DNA of 64,000 nt from Patiria miniata (lineage: Eukaryota > Echinodermata > Asteroidea > Valvatida > Asterinidae). A program made the translations under genes and the position numbers. The stretch covers positions 15,380,898 through 15,444,897 of the forward strand of contig NW_024037076.1 of NCBI RefSeq assembly GCF_015706575.1. The letters are read 5' to 3'. Shown here piece by piece: positions 32,794 through 44,456 of the stretch. A model generated the notes under the pieces. The model worked only from the letters and a program-made list of their open reading frames with translations. It was not told the DNA's origin and did no database searches. Position 1 is the stretch's first letter. Each line of letters starts with the position of its first letter.

Positions 32794-33012
32794 CGCATAC
32801 TGGCACAGGGCCAGTCCATCTGCCGTCATTACAGGTGCGGAGCGGACCAGTTACCAGTGTCATTGTTAATGGATCCTGACACCGTGACATTATGGTGGAG
32901 TGGTGGAAGAATGAGGTGCGAGGGGCGTCACGTAGCTGGATTGAATCGTCAACATACTGTCTGACATTTGTGATCTTCCCAGGACGAGAACAAGAGCGCT
33001 TGTATAAAACCT
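32794..33012 (-). CDS. CCP/sushi module exon (CCP-h)
   Basis: Acceptor gtatgacag|AG, donor ATGCG|gtatgt; 219 bp, phase 1-1. Cys in SCSRP, SRCQDP, RTCNDG and PVC, with Trp in GRWTGPVPVC. Longer than most CCP exons here: about 37 residues between the first and second Cys. A hAT-like element begins 70 bp upstream on the minus strand. Confidence 0.92.
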
Positions 33013-33081
33013 CTGTCATACAACAAAGACATTAAAGATCATTGTTAAATCATTGATATTTACCAAAATATGTAATCGAGG

Positions 33082-34923
33082 CAGCAGCGTATCCAGCTTT
33101 TGATGTCAGGGGGGCCTACCGCACATCCGCGCCGAAATGTAGACATATTTCTTTTTCCGGACACTTGCCCTCCGTAAAATCAAAAAAAAAAGGGGGGGGG
33201 GGGTACCCATCTTCCAAATGGGGGCGCTCTTCAAAACTTACCATTATTATGTATACAATATTATTATATGGACAATTTCACGCCGCATTGTAATGGTTGT
33301 TGAGCGGGTTTTCTTTGGTGGGATTGATGTCAGAAGAACTCTATAAACATTTCAAATAATTGCTGACAAAAAAATGTCAAAACTAGAGGTTCGCGTTTGT
33401 TGTTACAAACGCAGAGTGGTCGGGTAGACAACTATTTTATGAAACACTGTCCAGTTACAGTTTTATATAAGAACAAAGGATCACAAAATTAAATCCTTTC
33501 CAGGACAATCAATTATTTCGTTTACAAAACGCATCTTTAACGGTGTGATTAATTTCAGTAAACATTCTATGTATAAATACAAGCTATTTCTGGCTTGATA
33601 ACGTCATAAGTCAAAAACGGGAAGTAATACTGATTTAGTTCGGAGTGGATGTTCATTGTGAAGTTAAATAACATATGGAAATTTGGAAAATATAAGTGTA
33701 TGTAAACTATGTATTCATAACACCGCACATCCGGTTCGATGACGTCACAGTATGTGGAAGCAAAAGGTGAACATTGTAATGGTATCGATTAGGGTCAAGA
33801 TATACGACATGGTTCAAATGATAGATTTTTTTTTAAATTTCAAATATGATCATTGGCAAATTTTCATAGAAGTAACTTCCGGTCTGATGACGTCATGAAT
33901 TTGAAACCTTGCCAAGTTATCTGTTGTCAATTAAAGAATATCAAGGGTCGTTTTGGTAAAATTTGAACCTATGGTCTTAAAAGTAAAGAAAAAACATTTT
34001 ATGTGCCACTAGGGGGCGCCCTTTCAGATGATGACGTCATCACACAGGTTTTTTTGTCGGGCATTCCTCACTAAACACTTTCATAATATATATGTCTATA
34101 ATAAAGTGCTTCCGCTTTTAAATTGTATCAGGTTTTTGTTGCACTTCCGGTTACACCGGAAGTAAAGGTCAAACGGTTTTGTGTCCGGGGATTAGAAATG
34201 TTTCTCACGGAATAGTCTACTACCTCACCAAAAAAACGAACACGTTACTGTATTTAGTTCAAAAGATATAACGCAAACTATTTTGTCAAAATTTGCCCTT
34301 AAATCGCTTGTAATGTTATATCTGATGACGTCATGATGACGTAACAAAATTTACAACATCTTCGAAACATGTTACAAGTTCACACAAGGTTTTGTGATCA
34401 TACCATAAACCGTTCAGAAGAAAATGTGCTTTGTTTTGATTTCAGGCTAACGTCTTCATTTTGAATTCACCTAGTTTGACCTCCCGGTAGACCCGGAAGT
34501 AAAGGTCAAGCGAGTTTACGTACACGACAAAAATGTTTAGCAATTAATGGTCTATCTGATAATAAAATACAAACATCATAGATTATTGAGTTTAAGAGTT
34601 ATAGGTGAAAGTATTTGGTCACTTTTTCAGATAAAATCCCTTGTAATTTGACACCTGATGACGTAATCATGACGTCAGAGTAATATGCACCACTTCGGAT
34701 GAGGATCGATATATATTAAAAGTTACAAGTTCATACCATATACCGTTTAGGAGAAAACCCGCGGAGAAGTATTGTCCGAAAAAAAAAGGAAAGAGAGAAG
34801 ATTTATGAGAACAAATCCAGACAGTGGTCGGGTTGTGCCCGACCACTCAAAAATCCGCCCCGGGGGGGGGGGGGGGAGGGGGGGGGGAGTGGCCCCCTCT
34901 TCCCCCCACTGGATACGCCACTG
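33082..34923. mobile_element. Non-autonomous hAT-like element, 1.84 kb, CRE-rich
   Basis: Inverted ends CAGCAGCGTATCCAGC (left) and, in complement, CAGTGGCGTATCCAGT (right). Flanking octamers AATCGAGG (33074-33081) and AATGGAGG (34924-34931) differ at one base, a decayed 8-bp target duplication. The interior holds poly-G runs at both ends, 'cttccggt...ccggaag' palindromes and five TGACGTCA palindromes (33740, 33888, 34032, 34326, 34670). No transposase frame. Part of the left interior (33240-33370) recurs inverted at 62600-62720. Confidence 0.72.
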
Positions 34924-34931
34924 AATGGAGG

Positions 34932-36013
34932 GCTTACCAGTCTCTGCGCAGTTGTGCAACAGGCAACACAGGCCATTATACAGTTCCTACACACAGCATC
35001 GATTATGTTTTTTATTCAGTTTAATCGATTATTGAAGTTAGTAACTTCATTTCATTTTAAAAGAGAATAACTGAACTTGATCCATGGTGAAAATAAATGT
35101 TCTTTTTCAGGGTAGTTCCGACGTAGATTTCATACACTTTAATGGGCTGTTGTTGGCAAGGTCAATGTGATACATTACTTTTAATTTGGCCTCTAATGAG
35201 AAGAAAACAATTACAGGCCAAACAAAAGTTCCACCACCTTAACGACGTTGTACATGTACATCATCTGTTTGGACGTACGTTGGATTTTTTTGGAATTTCC
35301 CTCCACAAGGCATTTTTCCCCCAATCAAACAAACCATGTAGATTCCACAAACAAGACTATTTTAAAGAGACTAGTGTGCTTGGCTGTAATAATGCCAATT
35401 ATAATATTCTTTTTACTGCCGCCGCCCAACCGTCCACTCACAAAAAAAGTTATTACAATCAACATCACCCGGGGTAGGAGTTCTAGCAGTTAACAAGGGG
35501 TAGATTTATAACAAGTAGCAAAGTAGAAAGATTAAAGATTCGAAAGATAAGTTGATTAAAATTTAATCGTGTTGCATTAAGTGTAAGATATTATTGAATG
35601 ATGGATAGTGAAAACTAAAATATTATGAATAAAACTATACAACAATAATTAATACTTCAATTAAACCGTTTGGGTAGTTCACAAAGCATAACTTTAATAG
35701 GTCTTTAACCAATTAAAATTGTCATCTGATATTTTCTTACTATCGAGATGATAGTAAACAAATTGACCAAGCAACAAAGGTAAATAATCTTATAAATCAA
35801 ATTTAATGATGTATTTATTATATGTATTAAAGAAGCTATAAAGCAAAACATGTAACTATAGGCCCTAATATATAAATATAGTAAAAGTTAATTTTTTTAA
35901 GAATTATACAATAATGAAAATGACTAGCTCCTTAACCCCACCGTCATGATGTAATTATTTTTTTTATTTGGTTTTAAATGACCAAAAAAAGACATGAAGA
36001 CAATTTATCTTAC
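34932..36013. other. Intron, nothing recognised
   Basis: Very AT-rich from about 35500 onward. Open frames at 35142-35493 on the plus strand have no recognisable domain and I do not call them. Confidence 0.4.
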
Positions 36014-36238
36014 CGCAACGTGGTAGTGCAGGTGTCCAGGCTCTATTCCTACAAGTAGCGGTCACTACCTCCCTGCCGCTGACTGTGAAGTCTGCAATAC
36101 ATCGAACCGCAATCTCATCACCATTACCAAAGATGATTTCAAAGTCTGCTGTGGCAATGTTTTGGCCACGGTGGTAGATGAGGGCATTGGGGACTGATGG
36201 TGTGGGACATGTGGCAGCTGCCACAGGTGGTTCGGTCA
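36014..36238 (-). CDS. CCP/sushi module exon (CCP-g)
   Basis: Acceptor tgttttcag|TG, donor GTTGCG|gtaaga; 225 bp, phase 1-1. Cys in TCPTPS, VRCIADF, ATCRNR and PRC, with Trp in RAWTPALPRC. Typical complement-type sushi domain. Confidence 0.94.
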
Positions 36239-36567
36239 CTGAAAACATAAATCAGACAAATGAAATCAACATGTTATTCCATCCTGATTCCATGGATTTA
36301 CCCCAAAATCTCTCTCAATTTTGGAAGTTTCCTGCCACCTTTTGAATTAGTATCTGTTCATCAAACTTTGTTAAGATAGTTAAAGATAATAAAAGAAGGG
36401 AAGCAAGGTTCAGGAAGCTTTCTCCTACTGTGACTTTTCCCGTTTTTTTTCTATTCTTTCTAATTTGTAGCCCATCTCTAGGTAACATACATTTAGACAA
36501 TAGGTATTTCCACTGGATTACTTGTAAAACATTACACAAATATGACATGGTTTGATGGTGTACAGTC

Positions 36568-36627
36568 GATATTCGCTCCCCGAAGCATCGGAAGTTGTCA
36601 AACTAAATACCAAGGGGAGCTAATATC
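36568..36627. repeat. Short foldback inverted repeat
   Basis: GATATTCGCTCCCC (36568-36581) and GGGGAGCTAATATC (36614-36627) pair at 13 of 14 positions around a 32-base loop. A partial related sequence ('attagctcccctcagtattt') occurs at about 57869. Probably a tiny MITE relic. Confidence 0.6.
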
Positions 36628-38402
36628 TAATGTCCATCCAAAATAAACCATGTTATATTGTTTTGACTATACCTCATACATATTCAGCCGAATCTTTATG
36701 TTGCAGTATGCACCTCGCGGGCAAAAAAAAAAATCTCCGGTGAAACTTGTCCAGCTCTCCAGAAGAATATTATTGCTCAACCTCAAAAAAGTTCAGTTTG
36801 TTTGCAATACAATAACTAGGGTTGTACAGTTGTTTGTAGACAACTTTTTTTTAGTACAGGAGGCATCTTTATTGCCCAAAATATTTTCCACTTTGGCATC
36901 ATTGAGCTCGGGAAAAGGCTACACGTAATTGACATTTACATGTGCAACCATCTGTTCATGTGTAGCTAGCTAGGGCGATGTGCACGCATGCGTACAACAC
37001 CCGTGCGACAGATCCACCATTGCCTCGTAAAGCGCATAGGGTAGCAGACCAGTAAATAAACTTCCATAGACCCCAATGGTAAATGCTCCCACTTCAAAAA
37101 TTCGGGAAAAATACTCACAACTCTCCAAGGTGTTCGAGACACACATCAAATTAAAGCTTATTTCATCATCTTTCACTTTCTGTTCAATTTACGGGGAGTC
37201 AACTTATGACTTTTAGGAGAAATTTCAATCTGAAGACGATCACCCCTGAAAATAGTCCTGAAGCCCATCGCCATTTTGAAAAACAATGCCTACACTCCAT
37301 TGCAAAATAGAGCGCTTTTAGGGTCCTAATTACATCCAATTTTCACAGAACTGCAAGCTCCCAGTCCTGTGCACGGCTTCCACCCATAGTTTTTACAAAC
37401 CTTCAAGTTCATGGCCCACAGCATGCTCAAATACCGAAGATTTTGAGGGCATGCGAATCGCGATTTGGTCGGGGCATGCGAATCGCGATTTGGCCGGCGC
37501 AGGCAATTTCGGACCGATTTACTGGTCTGCACCCATAGTCGACTGTCGCACAGGCAACCCATGCGACAGTCTACTACGTATGCGTACTTATCCGGGCGCT
37601 TGGCAAACAGCAAAATAGCGTCTGGCACGTGATCAGGGGCAGCGGAACCCTTGAGCATAAATGTGCCCCCTCATGATGAAAACAAAACTGACCCTAAAAC
37701 ATGTAAAATATCGGCTTTGTTTGTAACCATTTCCCAAAATGGTATAATACAGAGTTCTGATATGAACGAGGAATATAACAAGAAAAGTAGTGTTGAAAAA
37801 CACAAATGCCTCGCAACCATGCCTATTTCCATTACATAACACCACTCTATTAACATCAACTTACCTGGGTCACATGGAACGTTCATTGAGATCGTCATTA
37901 TTTTCTTTATGTTATACAGTACATGTATATGTAATGTATAGATGCCTATGATCCCATAAAGAATTTTTGTTTTTTGCTTTTCTGTTGGGAAGTCATTGTA
38001 TGTGATTTAAGCAAACTGACTGGATATTTTCAGTCTTAAGCAAGACATTTCTCAAGGGCAAATCCTTTAAAGCATAATCCTTTGAGCATTTACAAGGCCT
38101 ACATGGAAATATAAGAAATTGCTGGATTAGCTGCTTTACCGACGGAAGGTGTCTTTTACAGAGCAAGTGTCCCTCTTTCGTGATGCCCCCCCCCCCCCCC
38201 CCCCAGTTTGAAAACCGTTCCGCCGCCGCTGAGTGTGATGGTGAAAGGTCCAGTGAGAATTCGGCTTTCAATCATGAGGTACGGTAACAAACTATGTACT
38301 GTTAACAATATGAATGCAATGCAGGCTTTCCTTTTGATTTGGTTTGTTGTTGATGGAAACATTATGCCAGGGCATTACAGCCCATCATTTGAACTGCCTT
38401 AC
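36628..38402. other. Intron with duplicated block and poly-C run
   Basis: 37793-37900 duplicates 18787-18895. A poly-C run is at about 38187-38204. A tandem 'gggcatgcgaatcgcgatttgg' pair is near 37446-37495. Open frames here (for example minus 37326-37658) show no domain; not called. Confidence 0.45.
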
Positions 38403-38591
38403 CTTGATCATCTGGGTGGCATACGGGTTCCAGGATCCATCTCCCGTCATCACAATGGGAATATTCAGCGGCTGGATCTTGTAATGTATAACCTGGGTTA
38501 CACTCGTACCTTATGGTGGACCCATGCTCATAACGATCGCCCTGGATAAGGCGGAAGCTACCATACATAAGGTAAGGATCACGGCACCGGA
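38403..38591 (-). CDS. CCP/sushi module exon (CCP-f)
   Basis: Acceptor ttgaacag|TC, donor ATCAAG|gtaagg; 189 bp, phase 1-1. Starts RCRDPYLMYGSF; Cys in RCRDP, YECNPGY, SHCDDG and PVC, Trp in GRWILEPVC. The exon begins upstream of the internal Met. Confidence 0.93.
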
Positions 38592-39072
38592 CTGTTCAAT
38601 ACAGAGAATTACCACAATTTTAGATTAGATAGCTATGAAAAAAAATTAAAAATATGTAACAATTTAACAGTGTAATTTGCACTTTTGATGATTAGGAACA
38701 ATACAATCAATTCGAAGCAGCTAAATTAAACAATCTAACCTATGGATAACTATACATGTACTTTTTGAGAAATCTGTAAAAATGTCAATATGGGAAAAAC
38801 ACTAGTGTACAAAATATTCACTGGAAAAGTTGCCCAAACAACATTCTCCGTGTCATGGATTGGAACATCGATCCCTTTGGATTTTGGGGATTCCACTATA
38901 CAAAAAATGACTCAACTCATTTTTAGTTGCAGAGTAGCACCGAAAAGCCCAAAAATTAGAGTGAAGGTACGTGCAGCGATTTCATTCAAGAAATGTCTCG
39001 ACTATTAAGCCTACAAGAAAACGTCAAGAATATGCAGCTGCCTATCTACTATGAAAAAGGAGCTTTGTGGGC
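38592..39072. other. Intron, nothing recognised
   Basis: AT-rich intron between CCP-f and the DIRS-like remnant. No coding signal. Confidence 0.4.
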
Positions 39073-39229
39073 TTAGGGGGCTGCTGAACATGCAGTTGTC
39101 AGTTGGACCTTGCTGGCCATATGGGCCTCTGCCTGCACAATGTCCTTCAAGTAGCGTGGCCTGATGAAGGTGGATGGATTCTTCCTGCAGGCCGCTTTCA
39201 TGATTTCGGAGAGAGGCACTCAAGTTGAT

Positions 39230-40375
39230 GTGCCAATAGCTGTTGACACACCGAGTGTTTCATGGGCCTATGAAAATCCTTGATTGGTAGGATTTTCAAT
39301 AGTAATCTCGGTTAAGATGTTGATCCTCGATAGTAAGTTGGATTTAAACTGGCCTACAAAATCCATCATGTAAATGTGGTCACTGAGGCCTGATGGTAAG
39401 GTGGACAGTTGTAACGAAAAACTCTAATGGGCTTGGTACGAATGCAAGATATTTCAAAGATTATTTAGGGCACTACCATTTATCCTCCACTACTGATGAG
39501 GAGCCTGTCAAACCACGAATCCTACAGAGAAGAATGAATGATTGTTTTGAGTTCTAGTACAAAATGCACTGAAGGGATTTACCTAATTTGGTTGGATGCT
39601 TGATAACGGGCCTTAACACCCGTTGGCATGTTAATCGCCACCAACTGGCGCTCTACATGAAATCTCGTTAAAACCCGTCAGATATCGCGACGGTCCTCGA
39701 GCTCGTTGCAATAGAAAGATCGATAGAAAAGTCACAATTGTGAGTTGGGTACAGCACACTAATTCTTAAAGGCTGTAAGAAGGTGAACATACGTGAGTTT
39801 CAAGGTAGGATTATTTGTTTCATCATTTTTTTTGCTACAAAACCATGATATAACAGATGGTATTGTGGAGTTTTAGTCGTCATATATGTAGATGACTATT
39901 TACCCCAGGAGGAAAATGTCAAATGGTACACCTTTTTCAATGAGTTTTTTTTTTAATATTTCATTTGTCTTTGATACAAAATGCTTTTTTTTCCAGTTGG
40001 ATGATTTTTTTTTTTTTAGATTTTTTTTTGTACAAAAACAAGCATTGCTAGGAATTCAGTTTTTGATTTTTTTCTATGGTTATTCATGTTTTTATTAATA
40101 TTTTTATTCCTCATTTATTTTTTATATAAAGATTCACAAAGAGAACGTCGTTTACCCCAATCTCGTTTTTAATTAGGCTTTCATCAAAAAGTTTTCAGAA
40201 GATGTGGTCCTGAACCGAAAAACAAATGCGACCTTTCATAGTTCATTTTAAAGCTAAAGATATGGCGCTCTACGTTAACATTATCACTTATTAGAATTCA
40301 TTAATAAAGGCCAAAAATGTAGAATCATGAATATTAAAAATCAAATTAGCTGGCTTAACAAACTTCGACACCAGA
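39230..40375. other. Sequence interrupting the DIRS recombinase, unassigned
   Basis: Lies between two recombinase-like coding pieces. Contains a T-rich tract (about 39930-40130). I see no clear ends, so it may be an insertion or diverged element sequence. Confidence 0.35.
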
Positions 40376-41553
40376 TCAAGCGCAGAGCCCTGTAAATTTG
40401 ATAGGCATCTCCTGCAGTGAAGCGGTTAAGCTGTCTGGGTCTTTGTTGACACAAGTAATCATGGTATTCCAACCTGTACAGGCCGTTCTCACGCATCTAA
40501 GAGGTTGGCAGAGTCGTTCAGCCTTCTCTGTAGGATCCATGGCCAAACTATGAACAAAGATGTCTTGTTGACAAAATTCAAGTGACTGATTCTTGGTGAA
40601 GAACTTGACCATGGAATCAGATGGACCCCGACCAAATCCCAGCGTATGTGACCTGGTTCTACTGAAAGAGAGTGGAGCTTGTTTCTATGGCGAGCTGTTT
40701 TTGCAGCCCCGAGATATACCATTTTTACAATGTACTTATCCAGGGAGCAGAACTTGCCGGTTCATAAGGAGATCTGATTCATGAGAAGAAAATTAGCACC
40801 TGATCCCAAGCTGAGATCAGTTTCCTTGTTGGACTGTTAACAAACAAACCCCTTATTATGTGTGGCATGGGTGAGTTTGTAGAGATAATTGAACCATCAT
40901 TAAAACCTATATGGAGGACACCAGTGGCTGACAGCTTCAGATAGTAGAGATTTAAATGGGAATGAACACTTTTTTTCTGAATCACTTTCTGCATCACTTT
41001 GTCAAGTATAAGTAAAGAGGTGAAGATGCCACGGCTGTAGCTTCACCTGAAAGGCCAGCTGCTTGGAAGAAGACTTTGACATCATCCAGGCACAAATATG
41101 ACAACAGAATGTGAGATCTGGGTTGTGACAGGGGTCTGGGCAGGAGCATGATTGAGGAATGGATAAGGAGACCCAGGAGACGAGGGAGCCATGGCTGTCA
41201 CAGCCAGAAAGGGGTGATCAGGAGGATCTTGGATGACTTTGTACGAACCTGTTGTGGTAGGGAGATTAGTGGCAATGGGAAAAGCTTGACATGAAAAGAG
41301 CTTTGGAAGCTGATTGTTAAGATCGGAGGCAAATAGGTCGGCATGTGGGCTTCCAAGGTTGTTGAAGACATGTTTGACTGTTGGTTGATAAAAAGGCTAC
41401 TCTGTCAGTGTACTTCCACCCCCATCAACCAATATATTCATCTTCCTGGGCAAATGCGTGGCCTGAAGAGAGATCCGATGTGGAATACACAACCTGAAAA
41501 GCTCCAAAGTGGCAAGACACAGAGTAAGTTCCACACTCTATGATACTATTGAC

Positions 41554-43116
41554 TAGTGCTACAGCCGAACCGCCGAACCAAACTAAAATTAGCCGAGCTT
41601 GGCCTTCCGAACCGAACCCAAATGTTAGGAATGCTAATGCTTGCAATGAAAGGGCAAAAAAAAACACACGCATGGATGATTGAATTTAACGTGTTGACAA
41701 GTCACCACGTTCATCTTCATTATTTGCAGTGTTCTAGCCGGGCATACAATAGGATATCGGACCGATACGCTTTGAAAAAATCGTATGCGCCTTGCGATTT
41801 TCTCAGTGAAAAGCGTGCTTTTTGCTTTCATCCAGTGTGGTCAGTATCCGGCCCTGCATGCTGCACCGTGTCCCAGCGTGACGTAGTACGTTTTGGACCA
41901 AACCAATTGCGGTAAGGGGTGTGCTTTCCTCGGCAAAATTCACCAGCATTTTCAGTTTTTTCAACGTATCAGAATTAAAAAAAATAATATTTTTATGGAG
42001 TCTGACACCTTTCCCATGTTCAGAATAAGTTTGTGATTTTTGCAATATATTCTTTTATTCGTAACGAATGAATACGAAAAACGATGTAATCGCCCAAAAG
42101 AAGGTGAAACCCCCTTTACAATATGGATCCACACACTTCTCCACAGTCATAAAGTAGCGAATCAAAAAGTTATTATTTTTTTATGGTAGCTACTTGTCAG
42201 CTTGTTGTTAAAAAAAATATGATTTCATAAGTTTGGCACAGTGAAAGGACCTGTTTGTTCTTAGAACAGAACTACTCAGCAATTAATGCCATGAAGCGTG
42301 TGGGAAAGTTTTATAGCGATCGTGTAGCGTAGGGCCCCTGTTTTGTTTTGATCAAATTAGAGTCAAAATGTTTTGTATTGCTAAAAAAAATCACCTTTAT
42401 AATCAAAAGCAGACTTTTCTCAATTCTAATGACACCGTTTTGCAATTTTGAATAGTTTCTTGAGGTAGAAATCACAATTTTCCTGCGCGGTTTGTACCTT
42501 GCGATTCAGCGCGCCGTGCGAGCTCACGGTACATCGCGGGGGGATAGCCATCTTTTATATTTTTGGGATGCGTGTTGTGTCGCCGCACTGTCATCGTCAT
42601 TTAACCCCCAAATTTCCCTCACAAAAATTCAAAACCCTGCCCTCTATCTATGCCATACCTGTTTATTGAGAACCAATTAGTTTGGTCTGTCTAATAATTT
42701 TAAAGAAGATTTTGTTCCCTTAAGTTAGGAACCGGGCCAATCACTACACGATCGCTCATATAGTTGCCAGGCCAGATAGGGCTGCGATAGGTAACACGGT
42801 AGCAATGTTTATTTCTCAACGTCATCAAGTCAAATTATAACGGAATTTTGTTTACACAACAAAAATACTATTCATCCTTTAACTTGTGTTGCATAGCATG
42901 TGCAAATTGCGGCGCCTATTTCTGTCAGACGTGCGCGGTACACACATGTTTGTTGGAACAGGGGAACAGCCTATGTATATGCTTTTCATCGTAGCCCAAT
43001 ACATTGTATGGACATCTTCATTATGTATGCACTTCCGAAGCCGAACTGAACCAAAGTTCGGAGAGAAAAAATCGAACCGCTACTGAACCAAACTTTGAGG
43101 ATCAGTAGCACCACTA
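41554..43116. mobile_element. Non-autonomous hAT-type element (TSD CTATTGAC), 1.56 kb
   Basis: Flanked by CTATTGAC at 41546-41553 and 43117-43124. Inverted ends TAGTGCTAC (left) and complement TAGTGGTGCTAC (right); next to both ends are related 'gccgaacc'/'cgaaccg' motifs (left 'ccgaaccgccgaaccaaact', right 'cgaaccgctactgaaccaaa'). No transposase recognised. Inserted into the DIRS-type remnant. Confidence 0.8.
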
Positions 43117-43380
43117 CTATTGACCCCTCCATACAGGTGAGGATCATGATCGTTCCCCGGAACGCTGACCTCCACAACAATATCAATGTTGGGAACCTGA
43201 GCAGGAGTGTGTGTGCGTAGTGTGCCAGGAACTCCCGCAACAGAGTGTCCGGCATGTTCACTAATCCTGTAATGACAAATGCAGTAATGCCGTATCCTGG
43301 GGCACCATGCTGCTGCAAATCGTTTGGACCCTGCATGTACTCACGTGGATCGTTTGGCAAAAATGACCACATGTGAGGAT

Positions 43381-44240
43381 TAGAACGGTGTGGGAAATAT
43401 CACGTCTCACCGGTGAAACTTGCTTGCAAATCTGCCTAGCTAGTAGTTATGGCCGAGGGTGGTTTTGGTGGTCCCTCTGGGCTGAACGATTTACGGAAGT
43501 ATGCAACGTTGAAAAAAAGGTTAAAGTCAGGGTTTAACCCCACTTTACCCTGTGAAACCCTTTAAACCTTGTTAAACCTTGAAGTAAAAACTCAAGTTAC
43601 AGCATCTTTAATTTTGCATGCCCCTTATTGAGCCACCCGAGGCATCGCACGCCAGGCCCGCATGCACGTGCCAAACCTCTCCAACTCTATTGTAACCTGT
43701 GTATACATGTACATGTACATGCTCTCAAGATTACTACAGGTGTGTGGATTTGCTGTTGAGCTGTGCTAACAAATCCTGCTGAATGGCTTGTACTCCAAGG
43801 ATTTCCAGCCTTGCAACTAGGGAAGTTAGATCCCTTCGCTACGGTGGAATTGTCATGCTTAGAGTGCTGCTCAGGTTGCACAGAGGGCATTTACATTGTG
43901 GTCTTTGTAACATTCGGCTAGCTGAAAAAAACTAGAAAGAGCCTTTGTGTTTCAGGGTGTTTTGTGGGGACATGCATGGGACTCGGAGGGTGTGGTTTGG
44001 GTAACTTTTACACTTGTGCACTAGCCCACACTGACATGCAAATGTAGGTAAACAGAGGCGACTACTTTTCTGTAATGAAATACACCTTGTACATGTACAT
44101 GTCATTATCAAGGCAACTAAGCAGTCAGGGCAAAATATAAATCACTCATTTGATTAATCAAAAATGTACTCGGAAGGGGACGATAAAGATTGTTAAAATA
44201 TTATCTTATACAAAGTAACAATTCTTTTTGTTGTGATTAC
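43381..44240. other. Intron, nothing firmly recognised
   Basis: Contains 'acatgtacatgtacat' repeats near 43707 and 44090. A minus-strand open frame at 43687-43890 has no recognisable domain and lacks CCP spacing. Confidence 0.35.
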
Positions 44241-44456
44241 CTGGGTGGCAGGATGGAATATGAGTGTAATACAAAAGCTCTCCCATCCAACACCGAGGAG
44301 TGTATCTATTGTTATTTGTTAGTTCATATCCTCTTTTGCAACTGAAGATGACATGGGTGTCATGAGAAATGTATACTTTCCCCTCTGCATCTGGTTCAAG
44401 CTCTTGGTTGTTGATCATAACGTTAGTGAGATGACTTGCCCTTAAACTACAGCGCC
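44241..44456 (-). CDS. CCP/sushi module exon (CCP-e)
   Basis: Acceptor ttctccag|GG, donor ATCCAG|gtaatc; 216 bp, phase 1-1. Cys in RCSLRAS, FSCKRGY, PRCWMG and PSC. The Trp follows directly after the third Cys rather than mid-loop, a slightly unusual sushi. Starts before the internal MINNQELE. Confidence 0.9.

Larger units (their letters stand above)
39073..43380 (-). mobile_element. DIRS-type retroelement remnant (tyrosine recombinase), interrupted
   Basis: On the minus strand from about 41340 downwards, broken frames read as the end of a DIRS-type RT/RNase H (KILLITPFWL, QPWLPRLLGLL). Next comes a tyrosine-recombinase-like region (40784-40380: SEIHALSF, FTKNQSLEF, ERLCQPLRCVRTA) and its C-terminal part at 39200-39073 (AACRKNPSTFIRPRYLKDIV, then a TAA). 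About 1.1 kb of unrelated sequence splits the recombinase. A hAT-type element splits the upstream part; a frame reading YGGVN|S-IIECGTYS is continuous once it is removed. Many stops: inactive. Confidence 0.65.

Noticed and set aside
37326..37658. 110-codon minus-strand open frame in the CCP-f/CCP-g intron
   Set aside because: Spans a tandem 'gcatgcgaatcgcgatttgg' repeat; no domain, and phase and splice sites do not fit the host gene.
42986..43372. 128-codon minus-strand open frame resembling a membrane protein
   Set aside because: It crosses the end of the hAT-type insertion and lies in DIRS-like remnant sequence; hydrophobicity arises from the frame used.
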